Under the pieces are notes generated by a model that saw nothing but the letters and a program-made list of their open reading frames with translations, ran no database searches and was not told the origin of the DNA. A stretch of DNA of 14,186 bases from an uncultured Bacilli bacterium (lineage in GTDB: Bacteria > Bacillota_I > Bacilli_A > RF39 > UBA660): the NCBI GenBank assembly GCA_944373065.1, contig CALWAJ010000030.1, forward strand, positions 1 through 14,186. Direction: 5' to 3'. Below are positions 1 to 7,197 of this stretch, in pieces (positions within the stretch are counted from its first letter, which is position 1; each line of letters opens with the position of its first letter). Both the position numbers and the translations under genes were made by a program.

Positions 1-759
1 ACTACTTGTGAAGAAGCATTCTATCCAATGAACTCTAACCCTACTTTAACAGAAAAGATTGATAAACTTGCTAAAGAGAATAATTGTACAATTACAGGTA
101 GTGGTTATCAAGATGCTTTCTGGGGTAATTTAATTACTACTCTAATAGGTTCAAGTCATAATATAACTAAAATAAAAGGAAGCTCTTCTTATAATGTAGA
201 AGACTATGGTATCGCTCTTGCTAAAGCCCATGGTGCAGGACTTACAAAAGAAGAATTTGAGGAACAAGTAGCTAAAGCTGATGAAATAAGTGATGAAGAA
301 AGAAGAAAAGTAATAGAAAGTGGAACTTACTCTCCATCATATATGTGGAACGTTAATGGGTGGCTTTGTGATAAACTAGGTTTAACCGTAGTAAGTCAAA
401 GACAAAAATGTGTTCCTCAGTTTAATGATTATGATATTGAATCATCTACTTTGGGCATGACAGTTAAAGCTGGCATGGCTACAGGAATGAGTGCTGTTGT
501 TACGACAGAAACAAAAGAAGGAATTACTTTAGAGACAGAATGTATTGGTAAAGTTTACAATAAAGACGAGTTTGATAGAAATGAATGGACAATCTATGGT
601 GAACCAGATACAACTTTAGTAATTGAAAAACCAGATACTGTAAGATTAACTTGCTCTGCTATTGTTAATAGAATTCCTGATGTAATTGCAAGTGAAGCTG
701 GCTTTATCCCAACATCTCGTATGGGAGAGTTAAAATATATAAAAGAATCTAATAATTAG
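1..759 (+). CDS. 2,4-diaminopentanoate dehydrogenase-like protein, 5'-truncated by window edge
   Basis: The reading frame is open from base 1 (nine codons precede the first ATG at 28), so only the C-terminal 252 residues of a protein of roughly 340-350 residues are present. The sequence resembles the dihydrodipicolinate-reductase-like 2,4-diaminopentanoate dehydrogenases: a TTCEEAFYP segment at the very start, a GSGYQDAFWGN loop, and a C-terminal IVNRIPDVIASEAGF stretch. The missing N-terminus would hold the NAD(P)-binding Rossmann fold. Family members oxidatively deaminate 2,4-diaminopentanoate to 2-amino-4-oxopentanoate in the cytoplasm, a step of ornithine fermentation in clostridia. The partner genes (ornithine aminomutase, thiolase) would lie upstream, out of view. 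A hairpin and a terminator follow, so this is the last gene of its transcript. The family call is from memory of motifs; a related dehydrogenase with another substrate remains possible. Confidence 0.72.
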   Translation, partial: TTCEEAFYPMNSNPTLTEKIDKLAKENNCTITGSGYQDAFWGNLITTLIGSSHNITKIKGSSSYNVEDYGIALAKAHGAGLTKEEFEEQVAKADEISDEERRKVIESGTYSPSYMWNVNGWLCDKLGLTVVSQRQKCVPQFNDYDIESSTLGMTVKAGMATGMSAVVTTETKEGITLETECIGKVYNKDEFDRNEWTIYGEPDTTLVIEKPDTVRLTCSAIVNRIPDVIASEAGFIPTSRMGELKYIKESNN

Positions 760-762
760 AAA

Positions 763-779
763 TCCACAGACGCTGTGGA
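763..779. repeat. perfect 7-bp GC-rich hairpin just after the dehydrogenase stop
   Basis: TCCACAG (763-769) and CTGTGGA (773-779) form a perfect inverted repeat with a 3-base loop, starting 4 bases after the stop codon. It stands out in AT-rich surroundings. No T-tract follows it on the + strand, so it is not itself a terminator there. It may protect the mRNA 3' end or be part of a tandem hairpin with the terminator at 787-815. Confidence 0.5.
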
Positions 780-786
780 AAAAGAT

Positions 787-815
787 AAAGATGTTAGTTT
801 ATACTAGCATCTTTT
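787..815 (+). terminator. intrinsic terminator after the dehydrogenase gene
   Basis: AAAGATGTTAGT (787-798) pairs with ACTAGCATCTTT (803-814) through 12 positions including one G-U pair, with loop TTAT. The 3' arm runs into a short T-tract. It separates the ornithine gene from proS, whose promoter starts about 10 bases later. Confidence 0.8.
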
Positions 816-825
816 AAACTTTAAT

Positions 826-854
826 TTGACGTACAAGAAAAATACCCATATAAT
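826..854 (+). promoter_or_regulatory. sigma-A-type promoter of the ProRS gene
   Basis: TTGACG (826-831) and TATAAT (849-854) are separated by exactly 17 bases, an almost perfect vegetative promoter. Transcription would start near 861, giving a leader of about 19 bases with AGAGGA before the ATG at 880. The TTG at 826, which could be read as a start codon, is the -35 box. Confidence 0.8.
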
Positions 855-879
855 ATCATTAAAGAAAAGAGGAATTATT

Positions 880-2151
880 ATGAGACTTAGTAAATTAAAT
901 ATTAAGAAGATTAATTTAAATAATATTGATAAGAACTATTCAGGACAAGATATCTTAATGAAATTAGGAGAACTATACCAATATGAAAGTGGTATTTATG
1001 GATATGGAAATCTTTGGACTAAATTAGAGAGAATAGTTGAAAATATTATCATTGAAGAATTAGATAAAGTAGGGTGTGTTCAAGTAGAGTTTCCTAAACT
1101 ACAACCTAAAAAAATATGGGAACAATCTAATAGATGGGATATGTACACAAAAGAAGGAGACATTATGTTTACCCTAGATAATAATCTAGGAGAATATGGT
1201 CTTGCCCCTACTGCCGAAGAATGTGCTACCTTATTCGGTGCTAATAGACTTACTTCATATAAAAACTTACCAGCTGTATATTATCAAATTGGTGAGAAAT
1301 TTAGAAAAGAAATAAGAACTAGAGGATACTTATTTAGACCAAGAACTTTTGTTATGATGGATGCCTATTCTTTTGATAAAAACGAAGAAGATATGAAAAA
1401 GACTTATGACTTAATGCATAAAGCTTATTTAAACATCTTTGAACGTCTTGGTATTAAAATAATACCTACTGTAAGTGATAATGGTGTAATTGGAGGAAGT
1501 GTAGCCGAGGAGTTCCAAGCTGCTACTAAACTTGGAGAAGATACAGTCCTATATGATGAAGAACAAAATATAGGTATTAATAAAGAAGTATTAGAATTTC
1601 CTAATAAAGATGAGTACTTAAAACAACTAAATATTACAGATACTAGTAAATTAAAAGAATATCAAGCAGTGGAATTAGGTAATAACTTTCAATTAGGAAC
1701 AAAATATTCAAAAAGTATGGAACTTTATTATACAGACGAAAATGGTGAACAAAAACCATATTATATGGGATGCTATGGAATAGGTCTAGGTAGAATCATA
1801 GCTTGTATAATAGAAAACAATGTTATTAGAGAAAATGATAAAGTAAAAGGATTCACCCTACCTTATAAAATCGCTCCCTACAAAGTACAAATAATATATA
1901 ATGAAAATAATAAAGAAAAAGCAGAATCTTTATATCAAGAATTAACTGAAAACAATATAAATGCTATAATCGATGATAGAGAAAATTTAACTATTGGTAA
2001 TAGAATCAATGATGTCTATGTTTTAGGTACTCCTAAAATGATTATATTAGGTAATAAATTTGATGGAAAAAATTATATAGTTGAAAATACCAAGGATAAA
2101 TCTACTGAGACAATACCTATAGACGAAATTGTAAAATACTTTGAAAATTAA
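880..2151 (+). CDS. proS: prolyl-tRNA synthetase, short form without editing insertion
   Basis: Class II aminoacyl-tRNA synthetase of 423 residues that would charge tRNA-Pro with proline in the cytoplasm. ATG 880 is chosen because AGAGGA lies 7 bases upstream and a promoter covers the earlier TTG. Visible parts are a motif-1 region around 60-85, the T-x-E-E substrate loop at 111-114, motif 2 around 141-163 (ending MMDAYSF), IGGSVAEEFQ at 204-213, FQLGTKYS at 270-277, motif 3 (MGCYGIGLGR, 296-305) and a C-terminal anticodon-binding domain from about 332 (DDREN at 365-369). Typical bacterial enzymes have about 570 residues with an editing insertion of about 180 residues between motifs 2 and 3; here it is replaced by a short linker near 230-265. 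Motif 2 is also divergent (RTRGYLFRPRTF where RPRFGxxRxREF is usual). It could be the only ProRS or a specialised paralogue; this window cannot decide. Confidence 0.85.
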   Translation: MRLSKLNIKKINLNNIDKNYSGQDILMKLGELYQYESGIYGYGNLWTKLERIVENIIIEELDKVGCVQVEFPKLQPKKIWEQSNRWDMYTKEGDIMFTLDNNLGEYGLAPTAEECATLFGANRLTSYKNLPAVYYQIGEKFRKEIRTRGYLFRPRTFVMMDAYSFDKNEEDMKKTYDLMHKAYLNIFERLGIKIIPTVSDNGVIGGSVAEEFQAATKLGEDTVLYDEEQNIGINKEVLEFPNKDEYLKQLNITDTSKLKEYQAVELGNNFQLGTKYSKSMELYYTDENGEQKPYYMGCYGIGLGRIIACIIENNVIRENDKVKGFTLPYKIAPYKVQIIYNENNKEKAESLYQELTENNINAIIDDRENLTIGNRINDVYVLGTPKMIILGNKFDGKNYIVENTKDKSTETIPIDEIVKYFEN

Positions 2152-2191
2152 TAAGTCATAATACATTATATATAATTATGAGGTGAAATAT

Positions 2192-2893
2192 ATGTATGAA
2201 ATAGATTATAAAAATACTGTAAAAAATTATACAGTATGGATACTATTTTTTATAGTTGGCTTACTATTATTTATTGTTTTTTCTATTTTTGCTTTTTCTG
2301 GACTAATAAAAAAATCTAACATGGACCAAGAAACAACAGCAACTAAAGTAGAATCAAATTGTAGATATGATAATGAAGGAGACTATATGTGTTCTCCTAT
2401 ATACTATTTTGAAGTAGAAGGAAAAAGTTATGAATGCCAATCTTCGTTTTCATCAAGTACAATACCTTCAAGTGATAATAATAAAGTTTATTATAGTTCT
2501 AATAATCCTAGTAAATGTGTAACCGATTATGAAGCTAATACTTCTATAATATTATATTTATTCTTGCTCTTGCCATTAATTTTCATAATAATAGGATTTA
2601 TCGGCATTGTTAAATTAATCAAGAGAATAAAACGTTTAAAAAAATTAGCAAATGAAGGAGTATTAATAAAAAATCTTCCTTATACAATGGAAAGTTCTAA
2701 TATTTCACTTAATGGTAGAAACTTAAAACAAATAGCATTAGAATATAATACTCCAAAAGGAGAAACTCTTCATTTAAAAAGTGATGCTAGGTTTGATTAT
2801 AAAGAAATTGATACTGATGGGAAAGTAGATTTACTAATAGATCCAACTGACTATACTAATTACTACATAGATTTTAACATTTATCAAAAATAA
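2192..2893 (+). CDS. two-span membrane protein, DUF3592-like
   Basis: Protein of 233 residues with two hydrophobic segments (about 14-37 and 118-141). The roughly 80-residue loop between them should be outside the cell, because the basic run after the second span (KLIKRIKRLKK) marks the C-terminal 90 residues as cytoplasmic. The loop carries four cysteines (57, 67, 82, 109) and segments such as YYFEVEGKSYECQSS and VYYSSNNPSKC, typical of the DUF3592 type, whose function is unknown. ATG 2192 is preferred over GTG 2183: GAGGTG at 2180-2185 gives a 6-base spacing to the ATG and overlaps the GTG. The gene stands 40 bases after proS on the same strand and ends in a terminator starting within its stop codon. 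The even cysteine number suggests disulfides. Confidence 0.7.
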   Translation: MYEIDYKNTVKNYTVWILFFIVGLLLFIVFSIFAFSGLIKKSNMDQETTATKVESNCRYDNEGDYMCSPIYYFEVEGKSYECQSSFSSSTIPSSDNNKVYYSSNNPSKCVTDYEANTSIILYLFLLLPLIFIIIGFIGIVKLIKRIKRLKKLANEGVLIKNLPYTMESSNISLNGRNLKQIALEYNTPKGETLHLKSDARFDYKEIDTDGKVDLLIDPTDYTNYYIDFNIYQK

Positions 2894-2916
2894 AAGGCTC
2901 TTTTTAGAGCTTTTTA
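2892..2916. terminator. bidirectional terminator between the DUF3592-like gene and coaB
   Basis: AAAAGGCTC (2892-2900) pairs with GAGCTTTTT (2907-2915) with one G-U pair; the loop is T-rich. The stem begins inside the stop codon of the left gene, and the A- and T-rich flanks serve as U-tracts in both directions. It can end both the plus-strand transcript and the convergent coaB message. Confidence 0.75.
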
Positions 2917-2918
2917 CT

Positions 2919-3788
2919 TTAAAATAATATTTTTCTCAATGTCTTAGCAATATCTTCTTTATCTTTGCATTCTTTATAAATACCATCTTCACCAATTATT
3001 GTAGCTAAATGTTTTCCTTTACCAATTTTAGATAAATCATTAGCAACAATATAGTCTGCTTTATTTTTCTCCCTTAAACTAGAAGCTACACTGAGTAATT
3101 CTTCTTTAGAAACTCCATCAAGTAATTTAAAGCCAATTAATTTTATATTAGAATCAAATTCTTTAATACTGCTTATTACTTTAGGTGTAAGTCCTAATTT
3201 TACCATTAAATTATCTTGATATGAAGAAATTTTATGAGTATTATCTGTAATAACATCAGGATTCTTAATAACATCTAAAATATATTTTTCTAACATTGTT
3301 TTATCTAATCCTTTATTATATATTTTATCAGCAATTAAACTAGCAAGTTGTTCTCCTGTAATAGCATATTCTCCATAATAATCTCCAACCGCTGCCGAAT
3401 GAACTACTCCATAAATATCATTATTAGTAATGATGTTTTTTAAAGCCTTTAATAAGTCTAAAGCTGATTCTATTTGTACTAGTTCTAACTTTTCACTCTC
3501 TTTCTTTGGCTTATAAGCAAGCTTAGGTGAAATATAATATAGTTTCCCTAATCTTTCATCCTTCAATAATTCATCTGCAACTTTCGCTCCTAAAGCTCCT
3601 GTTGACATATTAGTAATTTTCATAACTGCATCAATTCTCTCATTAGTAGGACCACTTGTTACAATTATATTCCTTTTAGTAATATTTTCTATTTTTTTAT
3701 CTTTATTTAAAGAAAAATTAGTAATAGGCCATGTAACAAATAGCCTAGGTTCTTCTGTTTTTATAAAATCACTATTTTCAATATACAT
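2919..3788 (-). CDS. coaB: phosphopantothenate--cysteine ligase, stand-alone CoaB
   Basis: Joins cysteine to 4'-phosphopantothenate in cytosolic coenzyme A synthesis, using a nucleoside triphosphate. The 289-residue protein has the DFP/CoaB fold signature: IIVTSGPTNERID (41-53) with ITNMSTGALG (58-67) for the nucleotide-binding glycine-rich region, HSAAVGDY (130-137), KLGLTPKVI (197-205), LIGFKLLDGVS (217-227) and ADYIVANDLSK (244-254). Most bacteria fuse CoaB behind the decarboxylase CoaC; here there is no CoaC domain and none nearby, as in streptococcal or enterococcal stand-alone enzymes. The GFKLL variant instead of GFAAET fits that type. The protein is longer than the roughly 230-residue streptococcal form because of an N-terminal stretch of about 40 residues and a middle region near 140-190. 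ATG 3788 is supported by AAGGAGG at 3796-3802. It is divergent from the LysR gene. Confidence 0.88.
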   Translation of the reverse strand: MYIENSDFIKTEEPRLFVTWPITNFSLNKDKKIENITKRNIIVTSGPTNERIDAVMKITNMSTGALGAKVADELLKDERLGKLYYISPKLAYKPKKESEKLELVQIESALDLLKALKNIITNNDIYGVVHSAAVGDYYGEYAITGEQLASLIADKIYNKGLDKTMLEKYILDVIKNPDVITDNTHKISSYQDNLMVKLGLTPKVISSIKEFDSNIKLIGFKLLDGVSKEELLSVASSLREKNKADYIVANDLSKIGKGKHLATIIGEDGIYKECKDKEDIAKTLRKILF

Positions 3789-3808
3789 TTTTCTTCCTCC
3801 TTAATTGC

Positions 3809-3814
3809 ATTATA
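3809..3814 (-). promoter_or_regulatory. -10 box of coaB
   Basis: Read on the minus strand this is TATAAT, the consensus -10. Transcription would begin near 3802, giving a leader of about 14 bases that starts at the AAGGAGG ribosome binding site. The region 17-18 bases upstream (TATATT or TTATAT) is a poor -35, so an activator such as the adjacent LysR protein may help. Confidence 0.5.
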
Positions 3815-3833
3815 CTAAAGAAAATGATATAAA

Positions 3834-3848
3834 TATAATATATATTAT
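3834..3848 (+). promoter_or_regulatory. lysR -10 box overlapped by a palindrome, possible operator
   Basis: TATAAT at 3834-3839 is a good -10 for the LysR gene, with a leader of about 29 bases. The perfect 14-base palindrome ATAATATATATTAT (3835-3848) overlaps it and the predicted start of transcription. LysR regulators commonly bind dyads between divergent genes and repress themselves, so this could be the operator. In DNA this AT-rich, palindromes also arise by chance. Confidence 0.35.
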
Positions 3849-3874
3849 TTATATTAAACATAAGGAGAACTTAT

Positions 3875-4762
3875 ATGAATATCAATTATGAATTATATAA
3901 AATATTTTATGAAGTAGTAGTAAATGGAAGTATTTCTAAAGCAGCTAATTCTATGTATATTTCCCAACCTGCTGTATCTCAAGCGATTAAAAACTTAGAA
4001 GAAAAACTAGGAGGTAAGCTTTTAATAAGAACAAAGAAAGGAATAGTCTTAACAGAAGAAGGAAAAGTCTTATTTGATTATGTAAAAAAAGGAATTGAAT
4101 CCTTTCAAAATGGTGAAAATGCTTTTTTAAATTATCTTAATCTAGATAGTGGTTCAATTAGAATTGGTGCCAGTACTACTATAACAAGAAATATAGTCAT
4201 GCCATATTTAGAAAAATTTCATAAAAAATACCCTAAAGTAGATATTAAAATAACAAATAATTTAACCTCTAATTTAGTAACCTCTTTAAGAAATGGTGAT
4301 TTAGACTTATTAGTTGTAAACTTACCTCTGGAAGAGAATAAAGACTTAAAAATTATTCCAATATGTAATGTCCAAGATATTTTTGTAGGTAATTTAGATT
4401 ATTATAATAAAACTAAAGGACACTTAAGAATAGAAGAATTAGTAAACTATCCTCTAGTTACTCAAAAAGAGCCTAGTAATACAAGAAGATTTTTAAATAA
4501 ATATTTAAAAGATAATAATATTACTACTAATATTTCTAATGAAATAGTAAGTTATAGTCTTGTCATCGACTTTGTTAAAGCAGGCTTTGGAATAGGCTAT
4601 GGTACTAAAGAATTTATAAAAGATGACCTAAAAGAAAAAAGACTCTTTGAAATAGAAGTAACACCTAATATTCCTAAAAGAGAAATAGGAATAGTTACCT
4701 TAAAAAATACTATACCTAATTATAGTGCTAAAAAATTAATAGAAATAATGAGGAAAAATTGA
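3875..4762 (+). CDS. LysR-family transcriptional regulator
   Basis: Full-length LysR regulator (295 residues, normal for the family). The N-terminal winged helix-turn-helix lies at about 3-60, with the family signature GSISKAANSMYISQPAVSQA (18-37) and the wing segment GKLLIRTKKGIVLTEEGK. From about 90 to the end follows the periplasmic-binding-protein-like effector domain (IRIGASTTITRNIVMPYL, then VKAGFGIGYG near 230). ATG 3875 has AAGGAG at 3862-3867. It is transcribed divergently from coaB with 86 bases between the starts, the classical arrangement in which the regulator controls the divergent gene and itself. The effector cannot be told from sequence, and a link to coenzyme A or cysteine supply is only a guess from position. 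No terminator is visible after it, so transcripts may run into the gene at 4818. Confidence 0.92.
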   Translation: MNINYELYKIFYEVVVNGSISKAANSMYISQPAVSQAIKNLEEKLGGKLLIRTKKGIVLTEEGKVLFDYVKKGIESFQNGENAFLNYLNLDSGSIRIGASTTITRNIVMPYLEKFHKKYPKVDIKITNNLTSNLVTSLRNGDLDLLVVNLPLEENKDLKIIPICNVQDIFVGNLDYYNKTKGHLRIEELVNYPLVTQKEPSNTRRFLNKYLKDNNITTNISNEIVSYSLVIDFVKAGFGIGYGTKEFIKDDLKEKRLFEIEVTPNIPKREIGIVTLKNTIPNYSAKKLIEIMRKN

Positions 4763-4787
4763 AATACTATTATAGTTATGTTATCTT
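4759..4787 (+). promoter_or_regulatory. candidate promoter of the 570-residue unknown gene
   Basis: TTGAAA (4759-4764) overlaps the lysR stop; 17 bases later comes TATCTT (4782-4787), preceded by TGT, which makes an extended -10. Transcription would start near 4794, with AGAGGT at 4803-4808 before the ATG at 4818. Confidence 0.45.
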
Positions 4788-4817
4788 AAATATATAAAAT
4801 AATAGAGGTTAAAGAAT

Positions 4818-6530
4818 ATGCAAAAAATAGATGAAAGAAGTTTGGAGTTAAAAGCTGAGGATTATTTTGATTATTGTCAAAATAGAAAAATAAGAGGATT
4901 GTGGGTAATAACAGATAAACAATCTATATTCTATAGTCAAGTTCTTAAAGATGATTATAGAACACATGATGAGATTGAAATAGATATAGAAAATGAAATT
5001 CATCCTAACGAGCAAAAATTTGGTTGGGATGCTATCCGCTCAAGTCATGCTTATATTGCTTCCGCTGGTGTTGAACTAATTATTTCTATGCCAGATAATG
5101 GAAAACTTAGTTATAGTCAAGCAAAGTTCATAATAGATACTTTAAATATTGTAGAGAAGTTTAATAGTAATGAAGATAATAAAAAAATAAAAATAGATTT
5201 ATTTGAACCTTCTGATAAAGAAAGTAAATATAATATAACTAGTATAGATGGTATAAAACTATTAAAAGATAAAATACAAAAAGAAATCACTCATAATATT
5301 GATATTGAAGATGAAAAGATTATTGGAACAACTTTACCTAAAGAAGAAGTAATAAATAATATAATGTCTAACTTAAATCTTAATTCATATAGAAGTGTTA
5401 ATGATTTAAAAATTCTTCTAAGAAAATGCTCATCTTATATAAATGATGATTATTATAGTAATATATTTAAAGAGGTTATGCCAAATTATAAGAATATAGA
5501 AAAATTATATAATATAATAATAGCCTTAGATATACAAAGTGAGCAAGTAGAGAGTTTTACTTTAGAAAACTTAGAAGATGTGTTATATAAACTTATAAAG
5601 AAAAGTTTTAATAATAAGAGAACATTTGATGATATACTTAATTATTTACATAAACTTCAGTATCAAGACAGAACTTTAGTAAATGAACTATTTCCAAATT
5701 ATGAGTTACTATTAAAACTATGTGAAGATATTATATATATAGATAAGAAAGAACTAATTAAAGAATTAGAATCTACTACTTCTTATGAAGATGTTGTTAA
5801 AGTAATTACAAAGTTTAATTATTCAAAAAACAAAAAAGAATTATTAGAAAAATATGAAGAATTGAATAAATATAATAATAATCTCGAAGATTTAAAACAA
5901 GCTAAGAATATAATAGATTCAAAAGAATATTTAAATGGTTTAATTAATAATAGAAAAGAAAAGTTAGAAACAAAAAATTCCTATATTTTGAGTTTAGAAG
6001 AAAATAAAAGAGAAATTGTTAAAGAAGAGGTATCACAAGAGAATATAAATAATCTTATAAGAAAATCATCTAGCAACTTTTTAAAAAGAATTTTGTTTAG
6101 AAACAGAATAAAGAAATATGAAAATGAGTTAGAAAAGTCAAAAGATAAAATTGAGACTTTATCAAAAGATAATAGAATAAAAGAAGCTAAGATAAATAAC
6201 TTAGATGATGAAATAAATTATATAGAAACGGAATTTAAAGAATTTACAAAGTTTGATTATATGCCAGATAATACAAACGATATGAATCTTTATTATCAAA
6301 AAGATTTAGATGAATATGAAAGTAACATTTTATACCTTATAAGTAGTCTAAAAAAAGATATATATACAATAAACAATAATTTAGAAGAAATAGATGAGTC
6401 TAATATCTTAGAAGATATAAAAGAAGTAGAAAATATACAAAAGTCTATGAAAGAAGATACAGAAAATATTGTTACTAGTGAAAGTGATGTAATTCAAGAA
6501 TCACCTAAATCTATTACAAATAGTAAATAA
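4818..6530 (+). CDS. uncharacterised helical/coiled-coil protein with internal repeats
   Basis: I do not recognise this 570-residue protein. It has no signal peptide or membrane span, so it is probably cytoplasmic. Residues about 10-130 form a mixed globular domain (RGLWVITDKQSIFYSQ at 26-41; SHAYIASAGVELIISMPDNG at 76-95). Residues about 190-355 contain two or three similar helical units: FKEVMPNYKNIEKLYNIIIALDI (217-239) resembles VNELFPNYELLLKLCEDIIYID (288-309), each preceded by an S/T-x-x-D-helix segment (192-206, 269-282) that recurs at 321-334. Residues about 340-475 are rich in K, E, N and heptad-like L/I, a likely coiled coil, with a basic patch at 420-433. The tail beyond 510 is acidic and probably disordered. 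Composition matches the neighbours. The next gene has its own promoter but no terminator intervenes, so the two may be co-expressed. Confidence 0.8.
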   Translation: MQKIDERSLELKAEDYFDYCQNRKIRGLWVITDKQSIFYSQVLKDDYRTHDEIEIDIENEIHPNEQKFGWDAIRSSHAYIASAGVELIISMPDNGKLSYSQAKFIIDTLNIVEKFNSNEDNKKIKIDLFEPSDKESKYNITSIDGIKLLKDKIQKEITHNIDIEDEKIIGTTLPKEEVINNIMSNLNLNSYRSVNDLKILLRKCSSYINDDYYSNIFKEVMPNYKNIEKLYNIIIALDIQSEQVESFTLENLEDVLYKLIKKSFNNKRTFDDILNYLHKLQYQDRTLVNELFPNYELLLKLCEDIIYIDKKELIKELESTTSYEDVVKVITKFNYSKNKKELLEKYEELNKYNNNLEDLKQAKNIIDSKEYLNGLINNRKEKLETKNSYILSLEENKREIVKEEVSQENINNLIRKSSSNFLKRILFRNRIKKYENELEKSKDKIETLSKDNRIKEAKINNLDDEINYIETEFKEFTKFDYMPDNTNDMNLYYQKDLDEYESNILYLISSLKKDIYTINNNLEEIDESNILEDIKEVENIQKSMKEDTENIVTSESDVIQESPKSITNSK

Positions 6531-6542
6531 GTATGTTATACT
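6514..6542 (+). promoter_or_regulatory. extended -10 promoter of the 210-residue unknown gene
   Basis: TTACAA (6514-6519) and TATACT (6537-6542) are spaced by 17 bases, and TGT immediately before the -10 box adds the extended -10 element. It lies across the 3' end of the preceding gene. The leader would be about 15 bases, starting just before AGGAGGT (6553-6559). Confidence 0.65.
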
Positions 6543-6564
6543 AATAAAAAGTAGGAGGTAAATT

Positions 6565-7197
6565 ATGGTTGAAATAAATAAAAAAGTGGATGCAAATGGT
6601 TATAATAAGTTTAAGATAACAACTGATGATGGAAGTTTTGATATAATATTTGGAGGTAATCTAGATTTGTATTGGTCTTACTGGCCCAAAGAAACAATTA
6701 ATAATTGGCCTTTGTCTAAAACTTTTACTATTACTAAAGAAAATTATTTTCTATATCAAAAAATGGACGAATTATATATGGGAATTAAAGAAAAAAGGTC
6801 TTATCAAAAAACAGATAATGATGAATATTTATCATTTTTAGAGGAAATAAATTTAGCAAATGTAAATAATTTAGAAAAAGAAGATTATGCTTATGAACAA
6901 TTATTTCAAGATGGTATTATTAAATGGTATTCAGATGATGCCCCTCTTGAAGAAGCTAGTAGAATAGAGATAGAAAGATTAGAAGAAACTTATACTATAA
7001 CATTTTTTCAAGGTAAAGAAGAATATGACTTTCCAACTTTTTCCGTTCGTTTTAGAAATAGTGGAAGTAGATATAATCCATATAATTTAACTTTTATGAA
7101 TATGTATAATGGTTTAAGTGAATATGACCCTAATTATCATCAAATTCATATAGAAGAATACCTATATAATAAAAAATTACAAAAAATAAAAAAATAA
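6565..7197 (+). CDS. uncharacterised protein, 210 residues
   Basis: I do not recognise the family. There is no signal peptide or membrane span, so it is likely cytoplasmic. The N-terminal 60 residues look like beta-strands (KFKITTDDGSFDIIFGG) and carry a tryptophan-rich stretch, LDLYWSYWPKETINNWPL (33-50) with W37, W40 and W48. An acidic helical middle follows (about 65-140), then a second beta-like part (ETYTITFFQGKEEYDFPTFS) and an aromatic C-terminal region (RYNPYNLTFMNMYNG). ATG 6565 is fixed by AGGAGGT 5 bases upstream and a promoter just before. The gene follows the repeat-containing unknown by 34 bases and has an independent promoter. Possibly a small binding or immunity-type protein, but nothing in the sequence proves that. 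Confidence 0.75.
   Translation: MVEINKKVDANGYNKFKITTDDGSFDIIFGGNLDLYWSYWPKETINNWPLSKTFTITKENYFLYQKMDELYMGIKEKRSYQKTDNDEYLSFLEEINLANVNNLEKEDYAYEQLFQDGIIKWYSDDAPLEEASRIEIERLEETYTITFFQGKEEYDFPTFSVRFRNSGSRYNPYNLTFMNMYNGLSEYDPNYHQIHIEEYLYNKKLQKIKK

Noticed and set aside
826..879. TTG start at 826 giving an 18-residue N-terminal extension of ProRS
   Set aside because: The TTG is the -35 hexamer of a 17-spaced TTGACG/TATAAT promoter; ATG 880 has a proper AGAGGA site and the family similarity begins after it.
2183..2191. GTG start for the DUF3592-like protein
   Set aside because: The GTG is inside the GAGGTG ribosome binding site that serves ATG 2192.
3831..3860. Short AT repeats in the coaB-lysR gap as a replication or integration site
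   Set aside because: The gap is only 86 bases and has no DnaA-box-like or direct-repeat pattern; the AT runs are explained by promoters and base composition.
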